Shown here in pieces: positions 1 to 7,658 of a stretch of DNA of 20,206 nt. The DNA is from Bacteroidia bacterium. GTDB lineage: Bacteria; Bacteroidota; Bacteroidia; NS11-12g; UBA9320. The position numbers and the translations under genes were made by a program. A model generated the notes under the pieces. The model searched no databases, was not told where the DNA came from, and saw only the letters and a list, made by a program, of their open reading frames with translations. The number at the start of each line of letters is the position of its first letter. The stretch's first letter is position 1. The DNA lies in the NCBI GenBank assembly GCA_022425465.1, contig JAKMFK010000025.1:1-20206 (forward strand), in the 5' to 3' direction.

Positions 1-55
1 TTTTGGATATGGGCTCTACTAGTTTGCCATTTATGTAATTAGCAATTTTCTTCAT
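1..55 (-). CDS. Aldehyde dehydrogenase-like protein, N-terminus only (partial)
   Basis: Reading leftward from an ATG at 53-55, the window holds only 18 codons before it ends: MKKIANYINGKLVEPISK. The segment YINGKLVEP resembles the extreme N-terminus of NAD(P)-dependent aldehyde dehydrogenases, whose first strand often reads 'YINGexv' just before the coenzyme domain. No catalytic residue falls inside the window, so the assignment rests on this short signature alone. A TAnnTTTG box (68-75) lies 12 bases upstream, the same arrangement seen at other genes here, which supports a real start. The gene diverges from the broken RRM gene at 192. It could be another protein with a similar first strand. 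Confidence 0.5.
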   Translation of the reverse strand, partial: MKKIANYINGKLVEPISK

Positions 56-67
56 AAGTTGATTTAA

Positions 68-75
68 CAAAAATA
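68..75 (-). promoter_or_regulatory. Bacteroidota -7 promoter box (TATTTTTG)
   Basis: On the minus strand this reads TATTTTTG, matching the Bacteroidota housekeeping -7 consensus TAnnTTTG. It ends 12 bases before the ATG at 55. I see no clear -33 TTG at the usual spacing of about 19 bases, so it is a candidate only. Nothing else was recognised between 76 and 191. Confidence 0.45.
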
Positions 76-191
76 ATCAAGGAGTTGAGATCCGTATTTA
101 TTTTAAATTTTATAACTTTAAAGTGAACGTTGAAAACAAGCGATTGATTTGACTACACTTTAATAATATATAACAACAAATATCTGAAGCT

Positions 192-544
192 ATGAACTTA
201 TTTGTCTCCAACATCGATTTTAAAATTGATGAAAATGAACTAAAAGTATTTTTGAAAAATTTGGGAAACTAAAATCTCTTAAAATATTAACTGATCCAGA
301 CTCGGCTAAATCCTTGGGGTATGGATTTGTAAAAATGGGAAGTGAATACGAGGGACAAAAAGCCATTATTCGTCTAAATAATAAGCTATTTAGAAAGCGA
401 AAGTTATCAGTGCAAGAGGCAACACCCAAACCTCCTAAGATTAATCCTAATGCAAAAGTTGAAGAGAATTACTCAACAACTAAAAACACAAAAATAACTG
501 GAAAACTAAAGAGAAAGCGTTTAATCGTAGAAGGAGATTTTTAG
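192..544 (+). pseudogene. Small RRM (RNA recognition motif) RNA-binding protein, frameshifted
   Basis: The ATG at 192 opens a reading frame beginning MNLFVSNIDFKIDENELKVF, which contains an RNP2-type strand (LFVSNI). It stops at a TAA at 270-272. The rest of an RRM continues one frame away: FGKLKSLKILTDPDSAKS, then the RNP1 strand LGYGFVKM (314-337), then a helix and a basic tail ending at TAG 542-544. Restoring one base in the homopolymer-rich stretch 249-268 (runs of T5, A5, T3 and G3) gives a continuous protein of about 117 residues with a complete RRM and a lysine-rich tail. Small single-RRM proteins of this kind are common in Bacteroidota and are presumed to bind RNA. The downstream part remains intact and RRM-like, so this is either a recent frameshift or a sequencing error. 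The stop overlaps the end of convergent fahA by four bases. No TAnnTTTG box was seen upstream. Confidence 0.75.
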
Positions 545-1767
545 GATTTAATTGTTCCCTCACATTCCCCAAAACCAATTCTTATATCACCCTTCTGACA
601 CCAAGCTCGAATCGTTACAGAATCGCCATCCTCCAAGAAAGTACGTTCTTTATTATTTTTCAGTTGTATGGGCTCTTTTCCTCCTTTACTGATTTCAATT
701 AAACTACCATAACTATTGGCATCTCTACCAGAAATAGTTCCACTTGCCATCACATCGCCTACATTTACGTTGCATCCATTCACTGTATGGTGGGCTAGTT
801 GTTGAGCCATGTTCCAATACATGAACTTAAAGTTACTTCGGCTAATGACGGTTTCTTCCTCTTCTTGTGGTGTGATCCCAACTTCTAATTGAATATCAAA
901 GTTTTTATTTCCGTCGTACTGGAGGTAAGGTAAGACAGGAGGATCTTGTTTGATACTTTCACATCGAAATGGTTCAAGTGCCTCCATGGTAACAATCCAT
1001 GGGGATATGGTACTAGCAAAATTTTTGCCTAGGAATGGTCCAAGCGGCACATATTCCCATCCTTGAATGTCTCTGGCACTCCAATCATTAAAAATGACTT
1101 TTCCGAAAATATGATCTTCTGCATCTTCTACAGCAATAGATTCGCCTAATTTGGTAGGAGAACCAATGATATATGCCATTTCTAATTCAATATCTAAACG
1201 CTTTGAATGTCCAAAAATGGGTTTTTCTTCTGAGGGAGGTTTCATTTGACCTTGAGGTCTTCGAATGGGTGTTCCACTAATCACAATACTACTAGCCCTT
1301 CCATGATAACCAACAGGGATGTGTCTCCAATTAGGAAGCAAAGGCTCACTATTCGGTCTGAATAATTTACCCAAGTTGGTGGCATGCTCTATACTGCTGT
1401 AAAAGTCTGTGTAATCTCCAATTTGAATGGGTAGACACATTTGAGTACTTTTTCTGTCAACAAGTATTTTGTCTTTATTTTCAAAAAGCTCACCTTGAGA
1501 GGTAAGTTCTGTGGTGATGAATGACCTGAGAGAGGACCACGCATCTTTCCCACAGGCTATAAAGTCATTTAGAACATCAGATTCAAAAACGTTGCTATTG
1601 AATTCCAAACTTTTAAATAGACCACATTTAGCAGCAGCATTTAAATCTATAATAGAATCTCCAATGGCTATTCCAGGAGTGGGCTTATTGTCTCTAATGA
1701 AAACTCCATAGGGGAGATTGTGAATGGTAAAATCGGAATTATTGGGGATGGTTATCCAGGTATTCAT
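541..1767 (-). CDS. fahA: Fumarylacetoacetase
   Basis: Hydrolyses fumarylacetoacetate to fumarate and acetoacetate, the last step of tyrosine/homogentisate catabolism in the cytoplasm. The 408-residue length is normal for the family. The N-terminal FAH domain covers roughly residues 15-115 and the catalytic FAH fold the rest. Residues matching the known active site are visible: D121 and H128 in DYTDFYSSIEHATN, R137, Y154 in GYHGRAS, metal-binding E194 and E196 in IELEMAY, D228, R232 and Q235 in FNDWSARDIQGW, K248 in LGKNF, T344 in SGTISG, and E358. All appear present, so the enzyme should be active. The start at 1767 gives a normal N-terminus. It lies 54 bases after leuS on the same strand with no clear box between, so read-through from leuS is plausible. 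No other tyrosine-degradation gene is in the window. Confidence 0.96.
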   Translation of the reverse strand: MNTWITIPNNSDFTIHNLPYGVFIRDNKPTPGIAIGDSIIDLNAAAKCGLFKSLEFNSNVFESDVLNDFIACGKDAWSSLRSFITTELTSQGELFENKDKILVDRKSTQMCLPIQIGDYTDFYSSIEHATNLGKLFRPNSEPLLPNWRHIPVGYHGRASSIVISGTPIRRPQGQMKPPSEEKPIFGHSKRLDIELEMAYIIGSPTKLGESIAVEDAEDHIFGKVIFNDWSARDIQGWEYVPLGPFLGKNFASTISPWIVTMEALEPFRCESIKQDPPVLPYLQYDGNKNFDIQLEVGITPQEEEETVISRSNFKFMYWNMAQQLAHHTVNGCNVNVGDVMASGTISGRDANSYGSLIEISKGGKEPIQLKNNKERTFLEDGDSVTIRAWCQKGDIRIGFGECEGTIKS

Positions 1768-1821
1768 ATGATTCGTATTTAAATTCGAAGGTAATAAACA
1801 GTTTGATTAATTAAGAACTCA

Positions 1822-4563
1822 TCAAACAACAATATTGACAATTCTTCCAGGTACAACAATTACTTTTTTAGGTGGGCTCCCATCTAACCATTTTAATACA
1901 ATTTCATTTTGTATTACCTGAGATTCAATATCTTCTTTACTCATATCAAGCGGGAATTCCATATTGGTTCGAGTTTTTCCGTTGATGGATATGGGGTACG
2001 CTTTGTTTTTTTCAATTACGTAAGACTCTTCAAAAACCGGCCATTGAGCATTCCCAATAAAGCCCTCATTCCCTGATAAGTTCCATAGTTCTTCTGTAAT
2101 ATGTGGTGCAAATGGATTTAATAGAATCAACAAATCTTTTAATATCGAACGGGATTTGCAGTTTTGGCTACTCAATTCGTTGACGCAAATCATAAATTGA
2201 GATACAGAAGTATTCAATGATAAGTTATCTATGTCTTCAGTTATTTTTTTAATGGTTTTGTGAAGTGTCTTTAGTGATTCTTGACTCGCTTTTGCTTCAT
2301 CCCAACGGGGTTGATTATCCATATCAAAAAATAAAGACCATAATTTTTTTAGGAATCGGTGAGTTCCATCAATTCCTTTCGTACTCCATGGTTTACTATC
2401 TTGTATCGGACCAAGAAACATCTCGTAAAGTCGAAGTGTATCTGCTCCATATTCTTCACAAATTCTATCAGGGTTGACTACATTAAACTTCGATTTCGAC
2501 ATTTTTTCTACCTGTGATCGAAGTGTTATTTCCTTTTTCCCATCAAATAGTTCTTTCGAATTAATATCTGCAAATCGGCTATCTTTTTGTTGAAGTGCCT
2601 CGAACTTATTTTGTGTCAGAGTTCCATCTTTAGATACATATTCGATTGGTACATGAAGTTCTCGATTACCTGTATTGAGTAGTTGGCTCTCTCCCTGGAT
2701 CATACCTTGATTGACGAGCTTTTTGAATGGTTCGTCAAATGTTAGATAACCTTTATCGAATAAGAATTTGGTCCAAAATCGACTGTAAAGTAAGTGCCCA
2801 GTTGCGTGTTCAGTCCCACCAATGTACAAGTCTACTTGATTCCAATAGGCTAGACTTTCTTTACTGGCAAATGTGTGCTCATTTTTAGGGTCCATGAATC
2901 GTATGAAGTACCAGCTACTACCCGCGTATCCAGGCATGGTATCGGTTTCTCTCTTTCCTGAGGAAGTGTTTACCCATTTGGTGTTGTGGGCAAGTGGACT
3001 TTCACCTGTTCCAGAAGGAGTATAGCTGTCTACGTCAGGAAGTTCTAACGGAAGGTCATGATCAACCGTAGGTATCCCATCTTTATAGATGATTGGAAAT
3101 GGTTCTCCCCAATATCTTTGACGACTATATCCTGCATCCCTTAATTTGAATTGAATTTCTTTTTTACCAAAATTCCGTTCTTCGGCCAATTGTATGATGG
3201 CCTGAATACCCTCTTTTACATTTAGTCGGTCAAAGTTTTCACTGTTCATTAGAACGCCATCTTTGAGATCGTAACTTTTTTCAAGAACATTAATATCTTC
3301 TTTGGGGTCAGCTATAACTTGAATGATATCTAATCCAAATTTTTTGGCAAAGGCGTGGTCTCGTTCATCATGAGCTGGCACAGCCATAATTGCTCCTGTA
3401 CCATAACCACTTAATACATATTCTGATATATAAATTGGGATTTCTTTATTGGTGAATGGATGTATTGCATGAGTACCTGTAAAAACACCAGATACAGATT
3501 TGTCTTTTTTTCGCTCTAATTCACTTTTGTTATTTGCAATTTTTACATAGGATTCAATGGCGTCTCTTTGTTTCGAAGTAGTAATGGATTCTACCATTGG
3601 ATGATCAGGAGCTAAAACCATGAAAGTGCATCCAAAGATGGTATCTGGTCGGGTAGTAAAGACTTCTATATTTTGATTAGCATTTTTAGTATTGAACCTA
3701 AGTCTAGCACCGATACTTTTACCAATCCAATTTCGCTGGGTTTCTTTGATGCTGTCACTCCATTCAATTTGATTGAGTCCTGATAATAAGCGGTCAGCAT
3801 AAGCTGTAATTCGGACGTACCATTGTTTCATTAACTTTTGAGTTACAGGAAAGCCTCCACGTTCAGATAATCCATCCTTTACCTCATCATTTGCCAAAAC
3901 AGTACCCAATTCCTCACACCAGTTTACGGTGGTCTCCTTTTGGAATGCAAGTCGATAATTCTGTAAAATACCTTCTTTTTCATGGGCTGTTTTGTTTTCC
4001 CATTCAGAAGCGGTGAATGATGCTGTTTGATCTCCCTTGTGAACAACATTAATATTACCTTCAATTTCAAAAATAGAGATGAGAGAATCAATCCGCTCGG
4101 CTCGATCCGTTTTTTCATTATACCATGATTCAAAAAGTTGGATAAAAATCCATTGTGTCCATTTGTAATAGCTCGGGTCTGTAGTCTGGACTTCCCTTTC
4201 CCAATCGTAACTAAAACCAATTCGGTTAAGTTGTTCTTTGTATTTTTTTAAATTAATTTCTGTAGTAACTTTAGGATGTTGCCCTGTTTGAATAGCATAT
4301 TGTTCTGCAGGTAGGCCAAAAGCATCAAACCCCATAGGGTGTAAAACATTATACCCATTTAGTCGTTTGTATCGGCTAACAATATCACTTGCGATATAAC
4401 CCAGTGGGTGCCCTACATGTAATCCAGCTCCACTTGGATAAGGAAACATATCCAAGGCGTAAAATTTCGGTTTAGTTGAATCAATTTCAGATCGATAAAT
4501 TTTGGATTCGGCCCACTTTGCCTGCCATTTGTCCTCGATAGATTGAAAATTGTAGGTACTCAT
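1822..4563 (-). CDS. leuS: Leucyl-tRNA synthetase
   Basis: Class I aminoacyl-tRNA synthetase that charges tRNA-Leu with leucine. At 913 residues it is longer than the roughly 860 of E. coli. Seen in order: the HIGH-type motif HVGH (49-52); a charged extra segment at about 148-205 ahead of the editing region; the CP1 editing domain with TTRPDT (303-308) and AVPAHDERD, where D399 and D402 match the conserved editing aspartates; a leucine-specific insertion just before the second signature; KMSKS (687-691); then an anticodon-binding helical domain and a C-terminal domain ending IVNIVV. The start at 4563 gives the usual beginning (YNFQSIEDKWQ). It is preceded by a TAnnTTTG box 16 bases upstream. 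fahA follows on the same strand. The gene is divergent from the DUF3098-uppP pair. Confidence 0.98.
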   Translation of the reverse strand: MSTYNFQSIEDKWQAKWAESKIYRSEIDSTKPKFYALDMFPYPSGAGLHVGHPLGYIASDIVSRYKRLNGYNVLHPMGFDAFGLPAEQYAIQTGQHPKVTTEINLKKYKEQLNRIGFSYDWEREVQTTDPSYYKWTQWIFIQLFESWYNEKTDRAERIDSLISIFEIEGNINVVHKGDQTASFTASEWENKTAHEKEGILQNYRLAFQKETTVNWCEELGTVLANDEVKDGLSERGGFPVTQKLMKQWYVRITAYADRLLSGLNQIEWSDSIKETQRNWIGKSIGARLRFNTKNANQNIEVFTTRPDTIFGCTFMVLAPDHPMVESITTSKQRDAIESYVKIANNKSELERKKDKSVSGVFTGTHAIHPFTNKEIPIYISEYVLSGYGTGAIMAVPAHDERDHAFAKKFGLDIIQVIADPKEDINVLEKSYDLKDGVLMNSENFDRLNVKEGIQAIIQLAEERNFGKKEIQFKLRDAGYSRQRYWGEPFPIIYKDGIPTVDHDLPLELPDVDSYTPSGTGESPLAHNTKWVNTSSGKRETDTMPGYAGSSWYFIRFMDPKNEHTFASKESLAYWNQVDLYIGGTEHATGHLLYSRFWTKFLFDKGYLTFDEPFKKLVNQGMIQGESQLLNTGNRELHVPIEYVSKDGTLTQNKFEALQQKDSRFADINSKELFDGKKEITLRSQVEKMSKSKFNVVNPDRICEEYGADTLRLYEMFLGPIQDSKPWSTKGIDGTHRFLKKLWSLFFDMDNQPRWDEAKASQESLKTLHKTIKKITEDIDNLSLNTSVSQFMICVNELSSQNCKSRSILKDLLILLNPFAPHITEELWNLSGNEGFIGNAQWPVFEESYVIEKNKAYPISINGKTRTNMEFPLDMSKEDIESQVIQNEIVLKWLDGSPPKKVIVVPGRIVNIVV

Positions 4564-4579
4564 AAATTTATGGATGCCA

Positions 4580-4587
4580 CAAAAGTA
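4580..4587 (-). promoter_or_regulatory. -7 promoter box for leuS (TACTTTTG)
   Basis: On the minus strand this reads TACTTTTG, an exact match to TAnnTTTG, ending 16 bases before the leuS ATG. It implies a leader of about ten bases. No good -33 TTG is visible. Confidence 0.6.
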
Positions 4588-4641
4588 AGAGAACTCCTAG
4601 CATTTGGAATTATTAAAAGTGGTATCAATACAATTTGATGT

Positions 4642-4649
4642 TATTTTTG
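4642..4649 (+). promoter_or_regulatory. Candidate -7 promoter box for the DUF3098-uppP pair (TATTTTTG)
   Basis: TATTTTTG matches TAnnTTTG and lies 39 bases before the ATG at 4689, a longer spacing than at other genes here. No -33 TTG is seen at about 19 bases, so confidence is moderate. It shares the 125-base divergent interval with the leuS box. Confidence 0.45.
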
Positions 4650-4688
4650 TCAGTATAATTTAGTATTCGCAATACAAAACAACACGTT

Positions 4689-4925
4689 ATGGCTAATAAA
4701 AAAAGTAGTAAAACTGAACCAACAACTCACTCAACTCAACAATTTGTTTTTAACAAGACAAACTATAAACTCATGCTTGCGGGGCTACTCACCATTATTA
4801 TTGGATTTGTTTTGATGTATGGTAAGGAGGATATTTATGATTTTCGTAAGACTACATTAGCTCCAATTGTCGTAATCTTAGGATTCGTTATCGAGATTTT
4901 TGCGATAATGAAAAAACCAAAGTAA
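4689..4925 (+). CDS. DUF3098 small membrane protein
   Basis: A 78-residue protein of the DUF3098 family, found in Bacteroidota and of unknown function. A polar N-terminal tail (about 1-18) is followed by FVFNKTNYKLMLAG, a first membrane segment at about 27-44, a short loop (MYGKEDIYDFRKTTLAP), and a second membrane segment at about 57-74 ending in a basic tail. The 'NYKLML.GL...GF.LM' and 'TLAP..V.LGFV.E..AIM' patterns are what I recognise for the family. Only six bases separate it from uppP, so the two are almost certainly co-transcribed. In many Bacteroidota this gene sits between ftsX and uppP, suggesting a link to the cell envelope. ftsX is not next to it here. Confidence 0.85.
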   Translation: MANKKSSKTEPTTHSTQQFVFNKTNYKLMLAGLLTIIIGFVLMYGKEDIYDFRKTTLAPIVVILGFVIEIFAIMKKPK

Positions 4926-4931
4926 TAATTA

Positions 4932-5732
4932 ATGAGCATTTGGGAGTCTATTGTTCTTGGAATAATTCAGGGTTTAACCGAGTTTTTACCAGTAAGCAGT
5001 AGCGGTCACATCGAACTAGGTAAAGCAATTTTTGGCATTAATGAGGGTGAGGCGGGTCTTTTATTTACCGTTACCTTACATTTTGCTACAGCTTTGAGTA
5101 CCATTATTGTTTTTAGAAAAGATATTCTTGAACTGATAAAGGGGATTATCCAATTCAAGTTGAATGATGAAACAAAATTCACAGCTTTCATTGTGCTTTC
5201 AATGATACCTGCAGTTCTTGTAGGGCTATTTTTTAAAGAACAAATTGACGGATTTTTTAGTAGTCATATTTTACTAGTAAGCATGATGTTAATTTTAACT
5301 GGAATTTTACTGTTTTTGTCTGATAAGCTGAGTAGCAAAGAGGGGTTAATGAATTTCAAAAACGCATTGTTATTAGGGATTGTTCAAGCCATTGCCATTT
5401 TGCCTGGAATAAGTAGAAGCGGAAGCACGATTGCAGTTGCAGTTTTGTTAGGTATAAATCGGGAACGAGCAGCTCGATTTAGTTTTTTAATGGTACTTCC
5501 CTTGATTTTTGGTGCTATGGCAAAAGAAATAATGGATTATTCCTCTTTAAATGCTAGTTCGTCGGGCTCAATATTTGATTTACCCGTTATTTTAGGATTT
5601 GTAGCAGCATTACTATCTGGAATTTTTGCATGTAAGTGGATGATCTCAATAGTTAAGAAAAGTAAGTTAGTTTATTTTGCTGTCTACTGTTGGATTGTCG
5701 GAATCGTTGGTTTGATCTATCAATTTCTTTAG
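4932..5732 (+). CDS. uppP: Undecaprenyl-diphosphate phosphatase (UppP/BacA family)
   Basis: An integral membrane enzyme that dephosphorylates undecaprenyl pyrophosphate to undecaprenyl phosphate, the lipid carrier for peptidoglycan and surface polysaccharides. Overexpression of this family gives bacitracin resistance. The 266-residue length is normal. Two family signatures are clear: GLTEFLPVSSSGH (14-26), with E17 and H26, and LPGISRSGSTI (157-167), with R162. Hydrophobic segments span the rest, including the C-terminus. The first acidic residue of the E-x3-E motif described in E. coli is a glutamine here (Q13). I believe this is common in Bacteroidota members, so it need not mean inactivity. 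It is the second gene of a pair with the DUF3098 gene and ends 29 bases from the end of convergent apaG, with no evident terminator hairpin. It would support the glycan genes further along. Confidence 0.96.
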   Translation: MSIWESIVLGIIQGLTEFLPVSSSGHIELGKAIFGINEGEAGLLFTVTLHFATALSTIIVFRKDILELIKGIIQFKLNDETKFTAFIVLSMIPAVLVGLFFKEQIDGFFSSHILLVSMMLILTGILLFLSDKLSSKEGLMNFKNALLLGIVQAIAILPGISRSGSTIAVAVLLGINRERAARFSFLMVLPLIFGAMAKEIMDYSSLNASSSGSIFDLPVILGFVAALLSGIFACKWMISIVKKSKLVYFAVYCWIVGIVGLIYQFL

Positions 5733-5761
5733 TTAGAATAGACCAAAACCTAAATATACGT

Positions 5762-6154
5762 CTAATTCAGATTTTCATTTGGTATGAGTAGAATGGTGTC
5801 GATATTGGCATAACCTATTTCTCCTGTTCTAATGACTAGAAAAGTGAAATAACCACTCATACTTCCATAGTCTTCTGATATGGGACACCAAGACTGGTAT
5901 GTGAAACTATCACCGGGGTTAATGATTGGTTTTTCTCCAATAACACCTTCACCTTCAACTTCACGTACACCTAAAACACCGTCAGTAATAAACCAATGTC
6001 TTCTAATTAGTTGGAGTTCTTCAATACTGTTGTTAAAAATGGTTACCTCATAACTAAACACATGTTGGGCACCAGGAACCTTACGATTCTTCTGATGTTG
6101 TGGGATCATATTTACCTTGATTTGATGATTTAAATCCAGCTTATTTTCCATCAC
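5762..6154 (-). CDS. apaG: ApaG domain protein (DUF525)
   Basis: A 130-residue single-domain protein, as expected for ApaG. The fold is a small fibronectin-III-like beta sandwich. The role is not settled: apaG mutants in Salmonella affect Co2+ resistance and Mg2+ efflux (CorD), and the domain is also found in F-box proteins. Recognisable positions are the HVFSYEVTIFNNS strand, LIRRHWFITDG, the highly conserved GEGVIGEKPIINPG loop, and GSMSGYFTF. The start gives MMENKLD; the second methionine would also be acceptable. It is divergently transcribed from recR across 86 bases. I see no exact TAnnTTTG box for it in that interval. Confidence 0.92.
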   Translation of the reverse strand: MMENKLDLNHQIKVNMIPQHQKNRKVPGAQHVFSYEVTIFNNSIEELQLIRRHWFITDGVLGVREVEGEGVIGEKPIINPGDSFTYQSWCPISEDYGSMSGYFTFLVIRTGEIGYANIDTILLIPNENLN

Positions 6155-6197
6155 TTTTAAAGTTTAGTACAAGTTAAACACATGATTCCCAATTATG

Positions 6198-6227
6198 TTG
6201 GTAGATAACTAACATCGTATAACTTTG
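6198..6227 (+). promoter_or_regulatory. recR promoter (TTG - 19 nt - TAACTTTG)
   Basis: The most complete promoter in the window. TTG at 6198-6200 is followed by exactly 19 bases and then TAACTTTG at 6220-6227. This fits the Bacteroidota -33/-7 consensus TTTG-N19-TAnnTTTG except for the first T of the -33 element. The -7 box ends 13 bases before the recR ATG, predicting a leader of about six bases. Confidence 0.7.
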
Positions 6228-6240
6228 TTATTTAAAGAAC

Positions 6241-6849
6241 ATGAGTGTTTCGTCATCTAATTTGATAAACAAAGCAGTAGAGCAACTCTCTCGTTTTCCA
6301 GGAGTAGGTAAAAAAAGTGCTTTACGAATGGCATTATTCCTTTTAAAAAGATCAGAAGGAGATACCATTGAGCTGAGCGATGCTTTGCTCAAGATGAGAA
6401 CTCAAATTCAATATTGTGATCAGTGTTTTAATTTGAGTGATGCCCCCTTGTGTAATGTGTGTAGTTCTCCATCAAAAGATACGTCAATCGTTTGTATTGT
6501 CAAGGATTTTCAAGATGTAATAGCTATTGAGAATACAGGACAATACAATGGACTTTTTCATGTGTTGGGAGGCCTTATTTCCCCGGTAGATGGAGTTGGT
6601 CCAAGTGATGTTAAGATACCTGAATTATTGATCCGTGTCAAGGAGAATGACATCAAGGAAGCTGTAATTGCATTAAGTTCAACTTTGGAGGGTGATACAA
6701 CCGAATATTACATTGCAAAAAAGCTTAGAGATTTGGGTGTACGTGTGAGTACGTTGTCTAAAGGTATTGCCGTAGGTGGGGAGTTGGAGTATGCAGATGA
6801 AATTACCCTAGCTAGATCTATAAAAAATCGAGTTGTGTTAGATAGCTAA
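6241..6849 (+). CDS. recR: Recombination mediator protein RecR
   Basis: Acts with RecF and RecO to load RecA at single-stranded gaps in DNA repair. At 202 residues it has the usual RecR length. In order: a helix-hairpin-helix DNA-binding segment around FPGVGKKSALRMA (19-31); a four-cysteine zinc finger with C59, C62, C71 and C74 (CDQCFNLSDAPLCNVC); a Toprim domain from about 83 to 180 containing the SIVCIVKD strand, the YNGLFHVLGG loop and the family's ST.EGDTTEYYIA segment; and a C-terminal helix/ATP-binding-like end with SKGIAVGGELEYAD. All family landmarks are present. The stop lies two bases from the stop of the convergent methyltransferase gene. The promoter directly upstream is the best in the window. 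Confidence 0.97.
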   Translation: MSVSSSNLINKAVEQLSRFPGVGKKSALRMALFLLKRSEGDTIELSDALLKMRTQIQYCDQCFNLSDAPLCNVCSSPSKDTSIVCIVKDFQDVIAIENTGQYNGLFHVLGGLISPVDGVGPSDVKIPELLIRVKENDIKEAVIALSSTLEGDTTEYYIAKKLRDLGVRVSTLSKGIAVGGELEYADEITLARSIKNRVVLDS

Positions 6850-6851
6850 TG

Positions 6852-7640
6852 CTATTTGATTGCCCGAACAACGTAGTATGAGGCAGTAACAAAAAAGTTG
6901 CGAATAAATGGAATGGAACTAATTAGTTTCAGCTGTTTCCTTGGTTTTATACCAAATTTGGTTTCGTAATTTGGATTGAATAAATAGTCTGTTTTTTTGA
7001 GTATTTGATAATCATTTACTTTTAATATTCGATTCAATCGATCAATTGTGATTCGAGTATCATAAATCTCAAGCATCCCCTTAATCTTGGATTCACTTTC
7101 GCCAATGATACGAAGAAGCCCTTTGTACATGAATCTGGGTACAATATGAAAATAAGGGAGTTTAGAAAAAAAGGGATTTTTTAGTAATTGTTGGTGTCCA
7201 CCAAATGGATTGTACCAAGGAGGGAAGCCAATAAAGTATATCCCGTTGGGTTTCATGAAATCACGACATCGATTCATGAACTTTTCTTGATTAGGGATGT
7301 GTTCGATAACGTCTCTGCTGATTATGATGTCGAATTCTTCGGTTGTTTCAGTATCGTATATATCCTCAGTAATAAGCTCTAGGTTTTTAAAATTTGGGTG
7401 ATTGGAATGATAAAGTTTCCCGTTTTCTATTCTGCCTTCAGAGATATCAATACCAACAACACGTTTACAACCCAAGTCTAGAAATGGTTCAAGGTTTCCA
7501 GCTTCACCACATCCAATTTCTAAAATAGAAGTATTTTCATCGATTTTGATTAAGTCTTGCAAGTATGGAATCACATATTTGCGGGTGGTTAATGCTTGTT
7601 CATTAAAGTATTTCTTGCGGTCAGCGTGTCTGGCTTGCAT
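6852..7640 (-). CDS. Class I SAM-dependent methyltransferase (substrate unknown)
   Basis: A 262-residue Rossmann-fold methyltransferase. Motif I, ILEIGCGEAGN (39-49), binds S-adenosylmethionine. VGID (62-65) is the acidic end of strand 2, and SRDVIEHIPN (108-117) is the motif after strand 4. The C-terminal third is basic and contains PPWYNPFGGHQQ and several aromatic stretches, resembling methyltransferases of glycan clusters rather than a known rRNA or tRNA enzyme. The acceptor cannot be read from sequence. It begins 18 bases after ricT on the same strand, so it is probably translated from the ricT transcript. In many Bacteroidota the gene after ricT is gldH, so this is an unusual neighbour. 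No box lies in the 18-base gap. Confidence 0.85.
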   Translation of the reverse strand: MQARHADRKKYFNEQALTTRKYVIPYLQDLIKIDENTSILEIGCGEAGNLEPFLDLGCKRVVGIDISEGRIENGKLYHSNHPNFKNLELITEDIYDTETTEEFDIIISRDVIEHIPNQEKFMNRCRDFMKPNGIYFIGFPPWYNPFGGHQQLLKNPFFSKLPYFHIVPRFMYKGLLRIIGESESKIKGMLEIYDTRITIDRLNRILKVNDYQILKKTDYLFNPNYETKFGIKPRKQLKLISSIPFIRNFFVTASYYVVRAIK

Positions 7641-7658
7641 GAGTTAGTAGGTCAATTT

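Noticed and set aside
246..272. Programmed -1 frameshifting in the RRM gene
   Set aside because: No good X XXY YYZ slippery heptamer in the zero frame and no stimulatory hairpin was seen. Small RRM proteins are not known to need frameshifting. A mutation or sequencing error is simpler.
1801..1827. Inverted repeat GTTTGAT...ATCAAAC at the end of leuS as a terminator
   Set aside because: The 7-bp AT-rich stem has a 13-base loop, includes the leuS stop codon and is not followed by a U-tract, so it is too weak to call.
3924..4220. A 98-codon open frame inside leuS on the same strand, and similar frames inside other genes
   Set aside because: They lie wholly within well-supported genes in other frames, encode no recognisable domain and have no promoter.
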